NCBI GenBank assembly: GCA_030407005.1 | Contig: JAUDYN010000009.1 | Span: forward strand, 310,001 to 374,000 | Origin: Desarmillaria ectypa | Taxonomy: Eukaryota > Basidiomycota > Agaricomycetes > Agaricales > Physalacriaceae | Length of the DNA: 64,000 nucleotides | Reading direction: 5' to 3' | In this document: in pieces, positions 1-12,540 of the stretch | How positions within the stretch are numbered: position 1 is the first letter of the stretch | Layout: each line of letters opens with the position of its first letter | Translations under genes and position numbers: made by a program | Notes under the pieces: generated by a model | The model's database searches: none | Seen by the model: the letters and a program-made list of their open reading frames with translations, nothing else | What the model was told of the DNA's origin: nothing

Positions 1-59
1 ACAGTGTATGCGTCCGCTGGAGTAACCTGATCTCAAAATTTCAGAACCATACAGTGTTA

Positions 60-1160
60 AATGTACCTCGGGATTGTATCCTTCCCCAAGAACTATTCGA
101 AATCATCGTCAACTTCTGTTATCCTGACAGAAAGACCCTCCTCACCTGCAGTTTCGCACGCAAAGCATGGATTCAACCAGCCGGCACCTCTTGTGGATAC
201 GCATTCACTTGGGTGACCGTGTGCGAGAATTAGTGAAGCTCTTGAACTCGCCAGACAATACCATATCTCCTTACACTTAGACAGTTTCGCTTTGGATGTA
301 CACGAAACAGGATGAGCTGATTAGATACCGATACGCCCTCCACACCCTTGCCAATGCCGACTCTAGACATCCCGAGAAAAGATAGCTGGCCAGTCTTTAA
401 ACCCAGCGAGAGCATTACATCGGTATTTACCACACCCCAGGCGCCCCATCCCTCTTTCAACTACGAGGATCAAGGTAAAATTGAGTCGGCATTCGTCGCA
501 AATTTCAAGCGCATCTTGTTGTATTCGAGTCTTTTCTGTGATCTCCAGCGGCTTTCGATCCGTTTCACGCCGCAGGGCAGTAGCACTGAGGATGTCCCAC
601 TTTTGTCATTGGAAGATATAGCCTTTCCTGCGGGTTTACGCTCACTCTCGTTAAAATCTTGAAACTAGGACCTCTTACGTTGGGTAAAGAGGCATCACGC
701 GACACTTATGCTAACGACTTTCAAATTGAAAGTTGGAGGTCACTAGCGCACGTTGGATCCTCGTCCCGTCAACGCCCTGTTGAGACCCTGTCGCACCTCT
801 CTTCAGTTCATCACTCTAACGATCATTGAGTGGAAAAATGGTGCGGCCGCAGGTTTGAAGAACAGTTTCAAGTGGGATTCACTTCTCATTGTTAGGTTTC
901 CTCGACCTTGGGTCTCGGGCAGAACTTCGGGCGGTCGTATTGTATGTTGATCACATTCCCTCTGGAAAGGCTACGCTGTCATCATTGAACTCGAGCCACT
1001 TGAAAATATTACGATCATGACAAGTGATGCGGGAGGCACGGCACAAAGTTATCTGGACGACTTCATGAATGGAATAAGCTTTACTTTTTGTATGGGAAAT
1101 CTGGGTTGCGACAATATGTTCCATCTACGGTCGGTGGGGGCCATGATATTTGATATTTAA
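60..1160 (+). pseudogene. F-box/leucine-rich protein relic
   Basis: An F-box-like start is readable near 80-190 (LPQELFEIIVNFCYPDR, then LLTCSFARKAWIQP), which matches the usual basidiomycete F-box pattern of a proline-rich start, hydrophobic helices and a conserved tryptophan. The frame then breaks: around 195-210 the reading shifts to IHLGDRVRELVKLLNSPDN, and around 275 it shifts again to a frame giving RQFRFG. Later open pieces at 348-662 (104 residues) and about 980-1160 (IIELEPLENITIM) look like the leucine-rich tail of the same protein. At least three frame changes do not coincide with obvious GT-AG introns, so I call it a broken gene. The start may lie upstream of the window. An unusual intron layout remains possible. 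Confidence 0.5.
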
Positions 1161-1285
1161 TTTATGTGTGCTCGTGTCATATCTCATCTGTACTATATTA
1201 ATAATTATCATAGGCATAGGGCACCAAATAGCAATCTACATAATAGGTGGAAAAGTTGTATGGTTCATTCACTCGTCCGTAGTTC

Positions 1286-2907
1286 TTATGATATCGAATT
1301 CACACCAGGGAACGCGTCCAACTCAATAATCTTGGCCACACGTGAATCAATCGTGGCCCCAAAGGTTAAGGGAGGTGGATTGCTAGCTTGCCCAGTCGGA
1401 GTATTCTCTTGGCGAGCAGCGATCTCCCCCTGGGTCTGGGGGAAGTGCAGTGTGATCGTGTCACGAGAAGTCGCTTTACGAAGGTTGAGGAGCATGCGAG
1501 TTGTAAGTACGCCTACTGATGCGTGGAACGGGCTGGGAAATGGGTGTGTATTCAACTTGAAATCTGAGTATTGAGGGCCTAACACGCACCCAAAACTAAA
1601 CCAGGGTATCTTGGTTACTCCCTAAGAAGATTTCAGACGTCCGAGTAAGGCTGTTGTTGGAAAGAAGAAGTGACTTACAACGACCATGAGGTTATTCAAT
1701 ACCAATATACACGATATTCTGATTACAAGTGGGATCAGGAAGGAAATAGCCAAAACGGACGGAAGACTTACGCCAAAAAGTACAGAATATTATCTCGGAG
1801 TAAAATGGAGCGAAGAGATTGTCGATATCCTCTCGTCATGTTGTTCAGCATAAACTCGAATGTTTTAACAACTGCAAAACTGAAAAGGACGACTTCGTAT
1901 GCAGTTGCTTTTATGGATAAGAGGTGAGGCTCAGTTTCTGTAATAGCTAGGAGTCTCACCAGGTACCCATTGGGCCCATTCTATTCTAGAATGAATCGAC
2001 GGACACCCCAGCAAAGGCAATCGGACCGCGTCGGCAATGACTGCACCTTGTCTCGCAACATTGTGGATTAATATCCATAGGAATGCAGCAATAGAGCTCG
2101 CAAACAGAAAGCCATTAATGACAGCCACCTAGAGAGGTGTTCAAACAGTGGATTCCGAGGCATTTGTTGAGGGGGAAAATACCCTTTTAGAACATGTGAA
2201 TAGAGCGTAGACGCGTAACTGCATGACAATTTCGATGGACCAAAGGCTTATCGCACCAGTGATGCGGGTGATAGCATCCACGGCTACGCACCTACCTGAA
2301 TGTGACAATGTGACATATAATTGGGGAATAGAAGAGCTCACAGGTTGTCAGAGGGTACCCCGGGAATGGAAAAGACATGTATCTGAATAGCGTCAAAGAC
2401 GAGTAACGAGATACTGTAGTATCGAACCTGGGAAACATTAGCCTGACTCGAAGATGGATTTCCATGGAAAAAGATCGGTGGGTCAGCGTACCCATAAAAA
2501 CATGATTTTCCCTATGTTTCGTTTTTGTGGCTGCAGGTGGTGGCAATTAAATTCGTAAGTAAAGTCATCGCAACTCGGTCTTACCCAAATATAACGTATC
2601 TAAGAAAATAAAATCAAAAAAAGGAGTCAGAGGAGTCGAGGAATCACCACACACCTCATCTTCCAATGTCACAACTTCATTAATATCAGCAGAGTGTACT
2701 GCAGTAAAAAAAAAATAACACTTGCGGTAGTCGTGTACGATCCACGTAAGGCCAATGACTGCCAGGAAATACAGTCAGCAGATCTTAAAGCTCTCGTCGG
2801 AAGAAGAAAAGGTGATACTCACAGACAACATGAAGGGGAATCAAATTTCCTTGGTACAAGGTAGCGAACTCAGCATCATTCTCATAGGTCGAAGTCTCGT
2901 TATCCAT
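1286..2907 (-). CDS. DUF6533-type multi-pass membrane protein
   Basis: Spliced minus-strand gene. The start at 2907 gives a short first exon ending in NLIPLHVVF. Removing short introns then yields GLTWIVHDYLVTLEDE, IRYIW, and later VRYYSISLLVFDAIQ, the signature of the basidiomycete DUF6533 domain (D-Y-hhT-x-x-x-E followed by a conserved IW). Further exons give SLWSIEIVMQLRVYALF (2180-2240), a membrane segment GFLFASSIAAFLWILI (2060-2125), another segment around KATAYEVVLFSFAVVK (1850-1910), and the C-terminal RMLLNLRKATSRD (1480-1520) that typically closes this family. The predicted product is an integral membrane protein with about seven helices; no enzymatic or receptor role is established. 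One intron (2675-2725) must be GC-AG. Exon borders between 1600 and 1760 are my best reading. Stop is at 1286-1288. Confidence 0.75.
2675..2725 (-). other. GC-AG intron in the DUF6533 gene
   Basis: On the minus strand the donor reads ACC/GCAAGT and the acceptor AATGAAG/TTGTG, leaving a 51-bp intron. Only this splice restores the family motif DYLVTLEDE; a GT donor nearby does not keep frame or motif. GCAAGT is the consensus donor for the minor GC-AG class of U2 introns. Confidence 0.6.
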
Positions 2908-4330
2908 TGTGTAGCAGAGTGAGGGTTACTCATCTCTGGCCTCCATAACATTTATATTATCTCTGTCCTGGCACGAATGCGGATAGAGAACAGCCAATGG
3001 CGCCAGGAAAATGACAGCGCCCTGAGTTCTCCTGAATAATGATCGCAAGGATTCTGGGCATTCATTCTATCAGATAGCAATGACTCCAGGGCTAATAAAC
3101 GAATACCGCTAGGCAATCGGGATATGATCTGCAACAGCCAAACAATTAGGGCAAAAACGCAACAAATTGACAACGAATGATGCGGCCTAAAAATGTTGGG
3201 CTGGATTGTGGTAGGTAGAGACACTTCTGGACATAATTCTACTCACCAATGAAGTTGCAATATCCCGCTTTGATCAGGGATAGCGTGTCCACAACTCAGC
3301 ACCGATGATCTTTTTCAAAGGCGGGCGGAGGGAGACTGGGCCGCCGCCTTACCGCGAATCAGTTACCGCGCCATCAATTTGAAGCTCACAGCCCTTTGAT
3401 TCTCAAAGTCCAACCTTTATAATTTGTGACTGTCGTTCTTCTCATACTGTTTCACTCACCATATTTCCTGTCACCTACCTTAGGGTCAGGACATCATTCA
3501 GTAATTTATTTGAACATCAACCTTGAAACAATTCTCTAGCCGCTGCCCGCATAGCATTCATTGTGGGGCCTAATATTCACCTTTGGGTTGATACTGCACA
3601 TGGTACGACCAGTAGCTATGGTGTCGTGACCAACTTTGGTATACAATCTCGGGCGAGCCAAGGAAAAGGGCTCCTAGCAAGGAATTCGGTAAATAATCGG
3701 TGACTTCTCAAGCACCTGATTGAGATATAGGAATTCACAGACTGTTCGATTCCAGGGAGCTACACCGGTCATATAGGCGCCCTCTATGTTTGTTTTAGGT
3801 TCAGATCCCTGGATGCCAGAATCTGCTCTAGATACCCTCGGTTACATAGATGCTGGGCATCACGCGCCAGGTATACAACGGTAAAAGACACCGTTACATT
3901 CTGTAGGGACTCGGTCAGAATGTTTCTCAACATACGTGCCGGTCCTGGATTCTGAGCCACACGGCATTCTCCACTCCCGTCCATTGCGGTATGCGTCGGT
4001 AGTTTCAGGGGAGTCACTGCCTCGATGTCAAGCATACATACTTGTGTTATGGAGGAACTTGATAGCTCCGAGGAAGGATAGCCCTTGCGGGCAGTTCAGA
4101 GTTCAACGCAGCGGCCATCGGGTAAAAATCTTTCATAAATTCCTGCGACCTTCTCCTCTTCTTGAGATCAACAACCCACCATGGTACTATGCAAGGAATG
4201 TCCGGAAGAATGATCATTCGCGTGTGCGATCCCCCTTCCCTGGCTTTCGGATACAGCGCCGGAAAGGTAGGTACAGGTTTGTCAATGCATGAACCAATGA
4301 TTTGTTGCGGGTATGGATAATATACAAATT
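2908..4330. other. Intergenic, no supported gene
   Basis: This 1.4-kb stretch separates the DUF6533 gene from the 3' end of the histidine-phosphatase gene. Short open frames on both strands (for example 2952-3224 minus and 3936-4292 plus) show no recognisable domain and no consistent splice pattern. It presumably holds the promoter of the DUF6533 gene at its left end. Confidence 0.5.
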
Positions 4331-5544
4331 CTAATTTTGTGCCCGTCTGACACCTTTAATGACGACAGGTAGCACACCTATCTTTGACTTGGTGATTAAT
4401 GGAGATATAGGTCTAAAAAATAGACTCTGACCTCCCGTTGGCAGAGAATAAGGGTCTCTACTGATGCACGCCAATAGACCATTGATGATTCCACCGTGGG
4501 CGGTGATGGAGATGTCTATTGTGAAATGTATAATCAGTGCCTTGTATCCTATTAGAACTGTCAGATACGCCAACACTTACATGTACTATTGTCCAGAGTG
4601 AAAATTCTGTCAAGTACGTTTTTTGCTCGGGACTTCACCTCCATCTTGGTCTCGCGCACATCAGGCTTCCATAAAACATCCTGTTCGCTGAGACCGTCTT
4701 CCACAAGAAACTGCGGGTAATAAAGTTGAATCCAAGACAATGGGTGCCGTTTATCGCAAGTATGAACTCCGTATTCTTCCCGACAGTTCTGTTGGAACAA
4801 AGTGTTAGAAAAGAGGATATAGGGGCAGTGAAATTAACATACCTCGAGGACCAAAGGCTTAGAAGTGATGGGACTACCATCAAGCGTGAGTAGGTAAGTC
4901 CGCATGGCGCGTTGCAAGGGGCTGCTGAACGCCTTCTCGGGGAGAGGTATGCCATGATGCAATTCCGCCTCCCATTCATTGCGGGCATCTTTCGCTTGGG
5001 ATTCGCCGAGGGGGGTCAACAAAGGATCAGCTATAACAGGATCGTTCAACAGGAGGCAAGCGCTTCGTAACACGTATGAACATACGACCCCACGTAAGTT
5101 CACCGTCGCCATCGAGTTTCGACCAATAGCTGTAGGAAACGATGGGAATTGGGCATGTCACCAGACGCACCCTGATACTCACTCATCCCATGCTTGTGTT
5201 CCGTACTTGGATTCGGCAACGTTGTCTATCGACGGGCATCAGGATGAATCAGTAGCCGAGTTGGTTCGACTTACGATAGCCTTGACCATGACGTCCAAGG
5301 AAAAATACTTTATAGGATACGCTACTTGCAGAGTCATTATTTAGCTTCTCGACAGCAGATTTGAATGTCTTCCATCTCTCAGGAGACGCGTCGAGTAAGC
5401 CAAAGCGAGGGGGAACAGCGCCTATTGCCACAGGATCGGCGTCGACCGCGTCCTGGGAAAAGAAACCGGACACAGCCTATGACATGGTACAGCTTTAATG
5501 AATTATATCTGGGAGGAGCTGACCTCGTACTCGATATCAAGCAT
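4331..5544 (-). CDS. Histidine phosphatase (phosphoglycerate-mutase-like)
   Basis: Spliced minus-strand gene. Exon order: MLDIEYE (5544), then AVSGFFSQDAVDADP... with FGLLD, then SYKVFFLGRHGQG carrying the catalytic RHG histidine, NVAESKYGTQAWDE, YWSKLDGDGELTWG, DPLLTPLGESQAKDA, HHGIPLPEKAFSSPLQRAMRT, NCREEYGVHTCDKR, and finally ITAHGGIINGLL with the second catalytic histidine, LPTGG and VLPVVIKGVRRAQN. This order is that of the branch-1 histidine phosphatase superfamily, closest to the fungal PMU1-like proteins (about 280-300 residues). Known members act on phosphorylated small molecules; the substrate cannot be told from sequence. All catalytic residues appear present and introns are 50-60 bp, so the gene looks intact. 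No signal peptide is visible. Start chosen at the first in-frame ATG before the conserved exon. Confidence 0.82.
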
Positions 5545-7347
5545 GAGCAGAACGTTCTGGCAGAACGAACGTACTGTCGGAGTTTCTTTCGGAGAATTAG
5601 ATTGAGTTATCGGTTACACGTCAGCGGCGTAGTATGCGGCCCGGACTAATACGGCTTTCACCTCCACGAGGGATGCACGATCGATACTGCAAGCGTGCAT
5701 GCCTAAGTGACTTATTGCTCACGATGCTTTGACGTAATGCGCTTTTATAGATAAGACAATGATTTTATATCTCCCGGACACCTCCCGGGCCAAGTTCGCT
5801 CTGCTGCGACAAGTCGCTGAGTAATTATACTTACTACCCGGAGCTGAGAATACTTCTTGATAAGCAGACATGTCGTTGTGGGTTCGGCTTCTGTTCTTTC
5901 TTCCTTTTTGTCCTACTACTACTTCTCCAAATCTATTTCGAGCCCTTCGTGGTCCAATAATCAACGGCTTGACATTCTTGCTCGTCTCGTATTCCCTTTC
6001 ACCCAAGCAGAAGTTTCAGGAATTGAATTGTCTTCTGCAATTCTAGAGAACACGAAACTAGGCCTTTCTCGCTTGTACGCCACAGGAACATCGCCTAGCA
6101 TCCTTGGTCCATGATACTCCGTTTTGTCTAGAAGAGATGATCGCAGCTCAGGAGAACTTCACAATTCTGAGTTTTTTTCCTCCATACGGTCCCACTAGCC
6201 CTACCTGACCCGTAGACTCCTGATCGCCGTTGTGCGACGTTCGGGGCGACCGCAGAGTGTAACAAAAAATAATATCCGGATCGACAACGGCAAGAGCACG
6301 GATGGCCACAAGTTTTATATTCGTCAACGAAATGACTGTTCCTTATCCAGAAACCGAAACCTTATCGGCATTCGAGAGGAAATAAAACAATGGAACAACC
6401 GACCTCCAGCTCTGGCGTATGATCCAGGCTGGCAGAGGCGGCGTACTCTTACGGAAGCTGGGGCGCAAACCCAATCATTTCCTTGCTTGTATGATTTGCC
6501 CTTATACATTCATTCTTTGACCCTTTGAATCAAGTAGGCAAGGTTTATTTATATGACAACCGCTAAGCTCAGTTTTTGCATCTTTCAGTGTAGCACACCC
6601 CTTCGTCAGCTGCGGAAAGGAACGAGAACAAAGGCGGCCCTAAGCCTGGTCATTAGTTTGTTCCGTTCGATGATCCGTATTTCAGATATCCTCTTCAAGA
6701 CTTCTGCGTCCCTGTCCCTCTCTGAGTTTTGCCCAAAAAGATGCCCATCTTCGGATACTTCGGAATTGATCTTCGGACTCAGGTGTTCGTTTCCATTTCT
6801 TTTTAGATGATCGTCCGTCCATACTGAGCTTCCTCTTTAGATGTGACGTTCAGCTCACTAAAGATTGCCGACACCTACCGTAGTCACCCAGAGAACCCGG
6901 ATGTTTACATGTGCCATGCTTTACGACTGACGGACTCTTCCTTCCCCTTGAAGTACACATCGGGATCATGTAATTGCTATCGTAGGATGTGATGACCATT
7001 TTTACTAAATATTCTGATACAGCCCACTATTTCTATCAATACGACCATGCATAACGAACGGTGGCGGCCGCGCAAGGGATAACTGTGCGTGACCAGGGTC
7101 CCAAATTGAACCACAAAGATAGCAGATACACAGCGACAGAGGTAAACGAAAACGAGACAAGAGCAGGAAAAAAAATACAACCCGAACCAACAGCCTTTTG
7201 TTCGCGGCGCCCCTAGCGATCTAAGCTCTAACCAACCCAACTTCGGCATGACCTCCTAAAGTTCCCAGACTCTCGGATTTGTCATCGACAGTCGCCTCTC
7301 GTGCCACACCGTAATGACACTCACGCCCCATCTGTGTTCCTCCGTGA
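5545..7347. other. Intergenic, only short doubtful frames
   Basis: About 1.8 kb lies between the histidine phosphatase start and the next gene's stop. An open frame at 5870-6046 (58 residues, hydrophobic start MSLWVRLLFFLPF) and open frames at 6232-6528 and 6553-6810 have no recognised domain. The region is not clearly coding and may contain the phosphatase promoter. Confidence 0.4.
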
Positions 7348-7923
7348 TCACAACGGAAGCACCGCTAATTTCATGCTTCCGTACCCAGGTTGCTCTCTCA
7401 TCGACTCTAGTCGAGTGGCTCTATGTTCGACGTGCGGCACCAACTCGTCCACCCTGTACGGTAGCCTGATACAGCCAGCCTCGTGCAAGCTGTCCAGAAT
7501 CCGGACAGTGTACGTTGTAGTATCCCAACCTCGGCCCCTCGTGTTATAGCCATCGCGCGTCGATGAGAACTGGCGAATGAATTCGTCAAGTGCCGTCGAT
7601 GTCAATGGAACGATCAAGGGGATTTGGAAGACACCTTGAAGGGTAGGGGAGTGGAGGAGAGTGGCTTTTCGATGATCGAGATACCATGGACAGGTGGTGC
7701 GTCCTTTGTCTTTCATGTTGGAGATGGAGTAGACACGAACATCACGGGCGTCAAATGGGCCGGTGGAGAGGACAAGGTTCCATTGGTAAGACGCGGTTTT
7801 ACTAGCCTTGTCTCCCAGGCGGTGAATCGCGATGCCAATATTGACTGTCGAGGAGGTAGACATATCTAGAGATGATAGTTGGGAATCAAGGAGTGAGGCA
7901 AGTGCATGACCTGAGCTCGGCAT
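7348..7923 (-). CDS. Small uncharacterised basidiomycete protein
   Basis: Uninterrupted 191-codon frame with no intron. The translation has an organised, non-random composition: IGIAIHRLGDKAS, SYQWNLVLSTGPFDARDVRVYS, WYLDHRKATLLHSPTLQGVF, ALDEFIRQFSS and TTTYTVRILDSLHEAGCI. A beta-rich front (W-x-L-V-L-S, then a VY-containing strand) followed by helices matches a small family of unknown function found repeatedly in mushroom genomes; from memory this may be Pfam DUF6914, but I cannot confirm. No signal peptide or membrane segment is seen. A second ATG at codon 21 (MSTSSTVNIG) could be the real start because the conserved part begins just after it. Function unknown. Confidence 0.65.
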   Translation of the reverse strand: MPSSGHALASLLDSQLSSLDMSTSSTVNIGIAIHRLGDKASKTASYQWNLVLSTGPFDARDVRVYSISNMKDKGRTTCPWYLDHRKATLLHSPTLQGVFQIPLIVPLTSTALDEFIRQFSSTRDGYNTRGRGWDTTTYTVRILDSLHEAGCIRLPYRVDELVPHVEHRATRLESMREQPGYGSMKLAVLPL

Positions 7924-8435
7924 GTAATTTTATAAACACATAACATATCACATAAATCGAATCACTGACCCGAGCGTGTTTCAAGAAAATGATTTCAGGG
8001 TCCGTTCTATATGGCTGCAATTCAGCGATAGTGCTGAAGAACAACACATGTTGCCTGGGATTCATTTTACCGGCTCGCGAGGAACAGCAACAGAAGACCA
8101 GTCCAGTCATCATCGATGCCGATAACGTCAGATCCAGGTCCTATTGGGCATGACGGAGGACGGAATGGGACTAAACGGAAACGCATGGAAGCTTTCGGGT
8201 GTCTGTGTATATCTTATCAGGTGAGGAGTAACCAAGAAAGTCGACAGGATCATGGCCGCCAGTCGTTGTAGTATCATACCGCACGTCAAACATAAACGTA
8301 ATTTAATGCACGGATTGGTTAGATTTCAAAGCATTATTATCTTCCTACATGGTATTCTATCACATAAATAACTGCAATACCTGGTAAGCTTATGCTAAGG
8401 ACAAGATACAAATCAGAAAAGCGTACTTCTTCCTC
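7924..8435. other. Intergenic between small gene and importin gene
   Basis: This stretch of about 510 bp holds the upstream region of the small minus-strand gene and the 3' side of the importin gene. I see no coding signal. The frame at 7886-8113 on the minus strand has no recognised similarity. Confidence 0.4.
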
Positions 8436-11400
8436 TTACATGGATACCGATGCGTAGCCGAAACTAGTTCCCTCTAAACCCCGCGCAACAAGGGCGAATT
8501 GATTCGCGGCCTCGCGAGTTCGCTTTATTGACCTAGATCTGTCAAAGGCAAGCATGAGTAAGAATCATCCCTGAGAAGAGTTCGAGCACTAACCCCAACA
8601 CGGTCTTAACGAACGTCTCTTTGATAGCGGGGCCCGCCTTAGACGGCACAAAGTCATCCTGTTACAACATGAGGGTGAGTTGCTATTACAACGACGGAAA
8701 TTGAATGACGGACATCAAATAAGATCTCCTTAAGCCATACTCGTGACTCCTCGATGCATCGGACTAGCAAGGTCGACAGCATCTCAACGAGATTGGGCGT
8801 CGCACTCCTAGGAGACACGCCAGCAAGTCCGAACAGCACTGCTCGCATTATGTCTCGGCCGTGCCCGCTTATCAGTTGCGTCCGTTGAGCTTCCAACGCA
8901 GGGTAAACGCAGGATCGATGAATAAGGTTACTCTGCACATTTAGATGATCAGAGATTGAGGCCGAACAGGATATATCTATGAACCGAACATACCAGAAAA
9001 TTACAGGCAGCGATCAAAGAATAACGCTCTTGCAAAGCCATAGCGCGAACAGAACATTGCATGAGGGCATCCAATGCACCCGGCGGTAAATGGTACAATG
9101 TGATAGTGAAATCTTGTGCAACCTACAGAAACGAACGTCATCAACGTAAGAACAAAAATACCATCCGATGTGACCAACTCTGTCCATGCAGTTGAAAAAT
9201 TCTTGAACGATATCAGGATTCTGACGCAATCTTATCAGCACGTTGTGTCGCTAGTGCAGGGTCGAAAGCACCCACATCCACCATGGCTCCGGGAACTGCC
9301 ATGAACGACAACGAGACATTCAGTAGAATAGGCAATACTTCTATGACGACAGCCTTAGCCCGTTCTTCTTCCTCTGCACGTTGCCGTTCAAGTTCCGCTT
9401 CTCTGTGCTTCAATAGACCATCCTCGTCTCCCGTTAGAGGCATGGGTGGAGGCGGATTCATTTGAGCAAACAGCATGGTTGCAAGCGCCAGCCAGGACGC
9501 AGTAAGTTGGCGTTGTGCGGCCATACAAACTAGAGACAACAAAGGTGCGGGTGGCAAAGATATGATTGTGGCGTCGGATGAAAGTGAAGTTATAGATTTG
9601 ACTAGTTCATTGATAGCCTGAGAGCTGTTGCTAAGTGCGCGGCGAAGAAGTACAGCACGACTTACCTGCCCAACACCAACATCTTGTCCTGTAGCTTCCA
9701 CGCAGCGACTGATAGCAGCAAGAATGGCTTCACGTAGCCTGGTCATCCGTTCATCCCTTCTAGCTAGGCTCACTTGTTCTAGAATTTGCTGCACTTGGGA
9801 ATCCTCGTTCAGGTCTAATAGATCGTCTGTAGCCCGAGTCAGACCCTTGGAGATGCCAGCAAGCGTCTCTAGATGAAGAATAGCTAAGTTCCGCGCTTCA
9901 GGAGGAAGCTGAGAGACGTCAGTCAAATGATCAAAAGGATGTCACCTACACTTACCGTAGTGGGACTATTGAGAATGTCCATCAATTTCTGTATAATAGG
10001 TGTGGCCATGGCCTGAGAGCATACTGAGAAATCTACCAGGGGATTGTGATTGCGCTCTTACCACGACGGGAGGAATTTGCTGCACCGGCGGTAGGGCCTC
10101 AATAATGCTTGCGATAGATTGTAGCACCTTGCTCTTCTCTGCATCCTGTTGTGAATCCAATGTTAAATTTTTATCCTTGCGGCTCAATACCCCACGTACC
10201 GGCACTCGGGCCAAGTCAGCATGTAGCTCCGCGAATGCGCCAATCTGAGGCGCAAGCAGTTTCCTGTTGGCATCACACAGGTTGCGCAAGGCGAGGGCAG
10301 CTTGTACAGATAAGCTCGGTTCTGGTAATGCCGCAACAACATATCCTACAGCCGACAATAGCATGTCCAACTTTGAAGGTCCGGATATGACCTTTTCTAA
10401 CGGAGGGGACTCATGAGCGAACCAGGACGAGTATGTTCCTATAAAAGTTGCGTTAAGTCGATTGACCCAATTCTAGGCTTTTGACGCTGACCTAAAAGAT
10501 TTAATGTTGTCAACCGTGCGCGACTATGGCCTGCAGACGGCAATCGGCTTATGACCTCGGGACTGAAAAGCCGGACCAGGTCAGGCGACTTGTCATAGTC
10601 CAAGGCCTCTTGGAGAGATAATAGGCAATGGAGCGTTGATTCTATTTCCTGCTCAGCAAAGAAGATGAGCGTCTTAAGCTATGCGTAGTAAAATGGGCCC
10701 ACCTCCCAGCCTTGATTGGGATCTGGTCGATTTGAGAGCTCTTGTATCAAGCTATCCACGAAGTAGACCAGCATCTCATCTCGAATGACGTAGTACCTAG
10801 GGACCAATGAGCGGGAATTATTGCGTAGAAATGTACTGCACCCACGCGTTGATCAGCGTGTCTCCGATGTCCCGCCGATAGCTAAGGAGGGGATCAGTAT
10901 TAAGCCTTGAATTGGCAGTGCGGCTTACGTCTGAAATCTGATTATTTCATCTACCTAGATATCAACACGCGGAGGTGATAGCATCATAAAAGCCATACCT
11001 TTCGACCATCCGTGTCCACGTGGGGGAAACGTCGTTTTTCTGCGCAGTATCTTAACCAATTCTACATAGACAGCTCTAGCAATCGCATTAGGATCACCGT
11101 CATTTGTTTCCCGATCGTCGTCAGCACTGAGATCCCAAAGTGCTTCTTGGAGCATATACCAAAATCCGAGAGTCAGTTCACTTGTCTCCTCATCCACACC
11201 GAAGTACCCAGATAGACCGGTATAATCAAGCATCACGCGAAGGTATCTTTGCGTAAGTTGGCTTTTTGTTTTCCCAGACGGGTTTGGGACAACGCTCTGG
11301 TACGCTTCAAGTGGATCTACCCTTGCCTTGGAAGCGATACTGCGGGCGAAGTATGGCGTCGAGTGATCGCCAAGCTCTGCTAAAAGCTTGCACAGCGAAT

Positions 11401-12540
11401 GCGAGACTTCGTCGACTATGCCGTTCTGTAAGGTGTTTTCGACGATGACACTGCCCTTGCTATCCAGCCACAAGAGAAGAGGCTGGGTCAGGGTCTTGAC
11501 TCCCGAGCCCAATTGCCCGTTTGAAAGCGGGGAGGAGGACATAATCTCTTGAAACGTAGCTGATGCAGCGACGAAGAAAGTATCGTTTTCAGGGTTAAGA
11601 AAGAGAAGAAGAAGAGGTACGATAGCGATTACGTCTGCGGCACCGAGATACGATAGCCATGACTGAAAGCATTTCATAGCAGACAAGACTTGGTTCGTCG
11701 GAACGGCGGATGAGCGATCTAGCGACGATCTGACGGCTTGCAGAACTATCTGGCTGCTGTCTTTCATGGTATCACCCATCCTTGCCCTAAGACGCGCGTG
11801 AGAATGGGTGAAAAGCAGCGTTACCCACGTACTTATTTGGACCAAGTAGATCCGCCGTACTGATCTCCTCCGCTACAATAGTGAGAAAATCGAGGATGGG
11901 GCCTGTCTGGGCACCGCTTCCAGAGAAGGCGGTAACACAGGACAAAATCCAATCTGGCCATTGTGTAGGGTGTTGTGGGGCTAGTTTTAGCGCTAAAGAA
12001 CACAGCTGTCGAGATAGCCATTAGACGGATTGATGAGGGGGAGTAGAAGAGGCGTGATGTACAGAGACGAAGAGCTTCCGAAGAATAACATTGTTTCTTC
12101 CAATGACGATTGAGTGCGCTGTTAGTTGGATGAGTAGATCGCGGAGTGGTGTAGCCTGGTCCTCTGGAAAAGACAACCTACAAATTATTATGGTCCTGGA
12201 TTGCTTCAATCCAAGGCACTCACTCACCAATCGCGTGCAATCTTCACTTGTACAGTGTGAGCACCAAAGAACTGAACATTCGGGTCTTCATGGTTCAGCA
12301 ATGGAAGGACAAGGCCCCAGGCTTCTGGTCGCTTCTGGATCTCGAAGAGCTCTTGCTGGCGTAGCCTAAGTTCGTCCGGCGGCAGAAAAGAGTTGGGCTG
12401 TCCATAAGCCTGGAGAATTAACTTGAATAATATCGGTCAGGGTTCCGAAGGCCACATCAAAGAATTTAGAATATACGGACTTGGGTAGCGCGGTTGACAT
12501 CTAGCGACGATAATGTAGGGAGAAAGCTAGCATTGACCAT
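8436..12540 (-). CDS. Importin-13-type karyopherin (beta family)
   Basis: Long minus-strand gene with many 50-60 bp introns, about 1000 residues. It starts MVNASFLPTLSSLDVNRATQ at 12540. The importin-beta N-terminal (Ran-binding) domain follows: LRLRQQELFEIQKRPEAW, LPLLNHEDPNVQFFGAHTVQ and VKIARDW. Next come HEAT-repeat exons such as LCSLALKLAPQHPTQWPDW (about 11960), the long exon around 11000-11845, VDEIIRFQT/YRRDIGDTLINA (10870-10950), and LRNLCDANRKLLAPQIGAF (10200-10290). The tail holds RAVLFGLAGVSPRSATPNL (8790-8850) and RSIKRTREAANQFALVARGL, ending FGYASVSM. This is the importin-13/transportin-3 architecture (fungal Kap111/Pdr6 group), which carries cargo through nuclear pores under RanGTP control. 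A charged helix (KHREAELERQRAEEEERAKA, near 9360-9420) sits in an inter-repeat loop. All exons splice in frame, so the gene appears intact. Confidence 0.85.

Noticed and set aside
3738..3760. GTTCGATTCC, similar to a tRNA T-loop
   Set aside because: No matching A-box, anticodon stem or acceptor stem could be found at the right distance on this strand.
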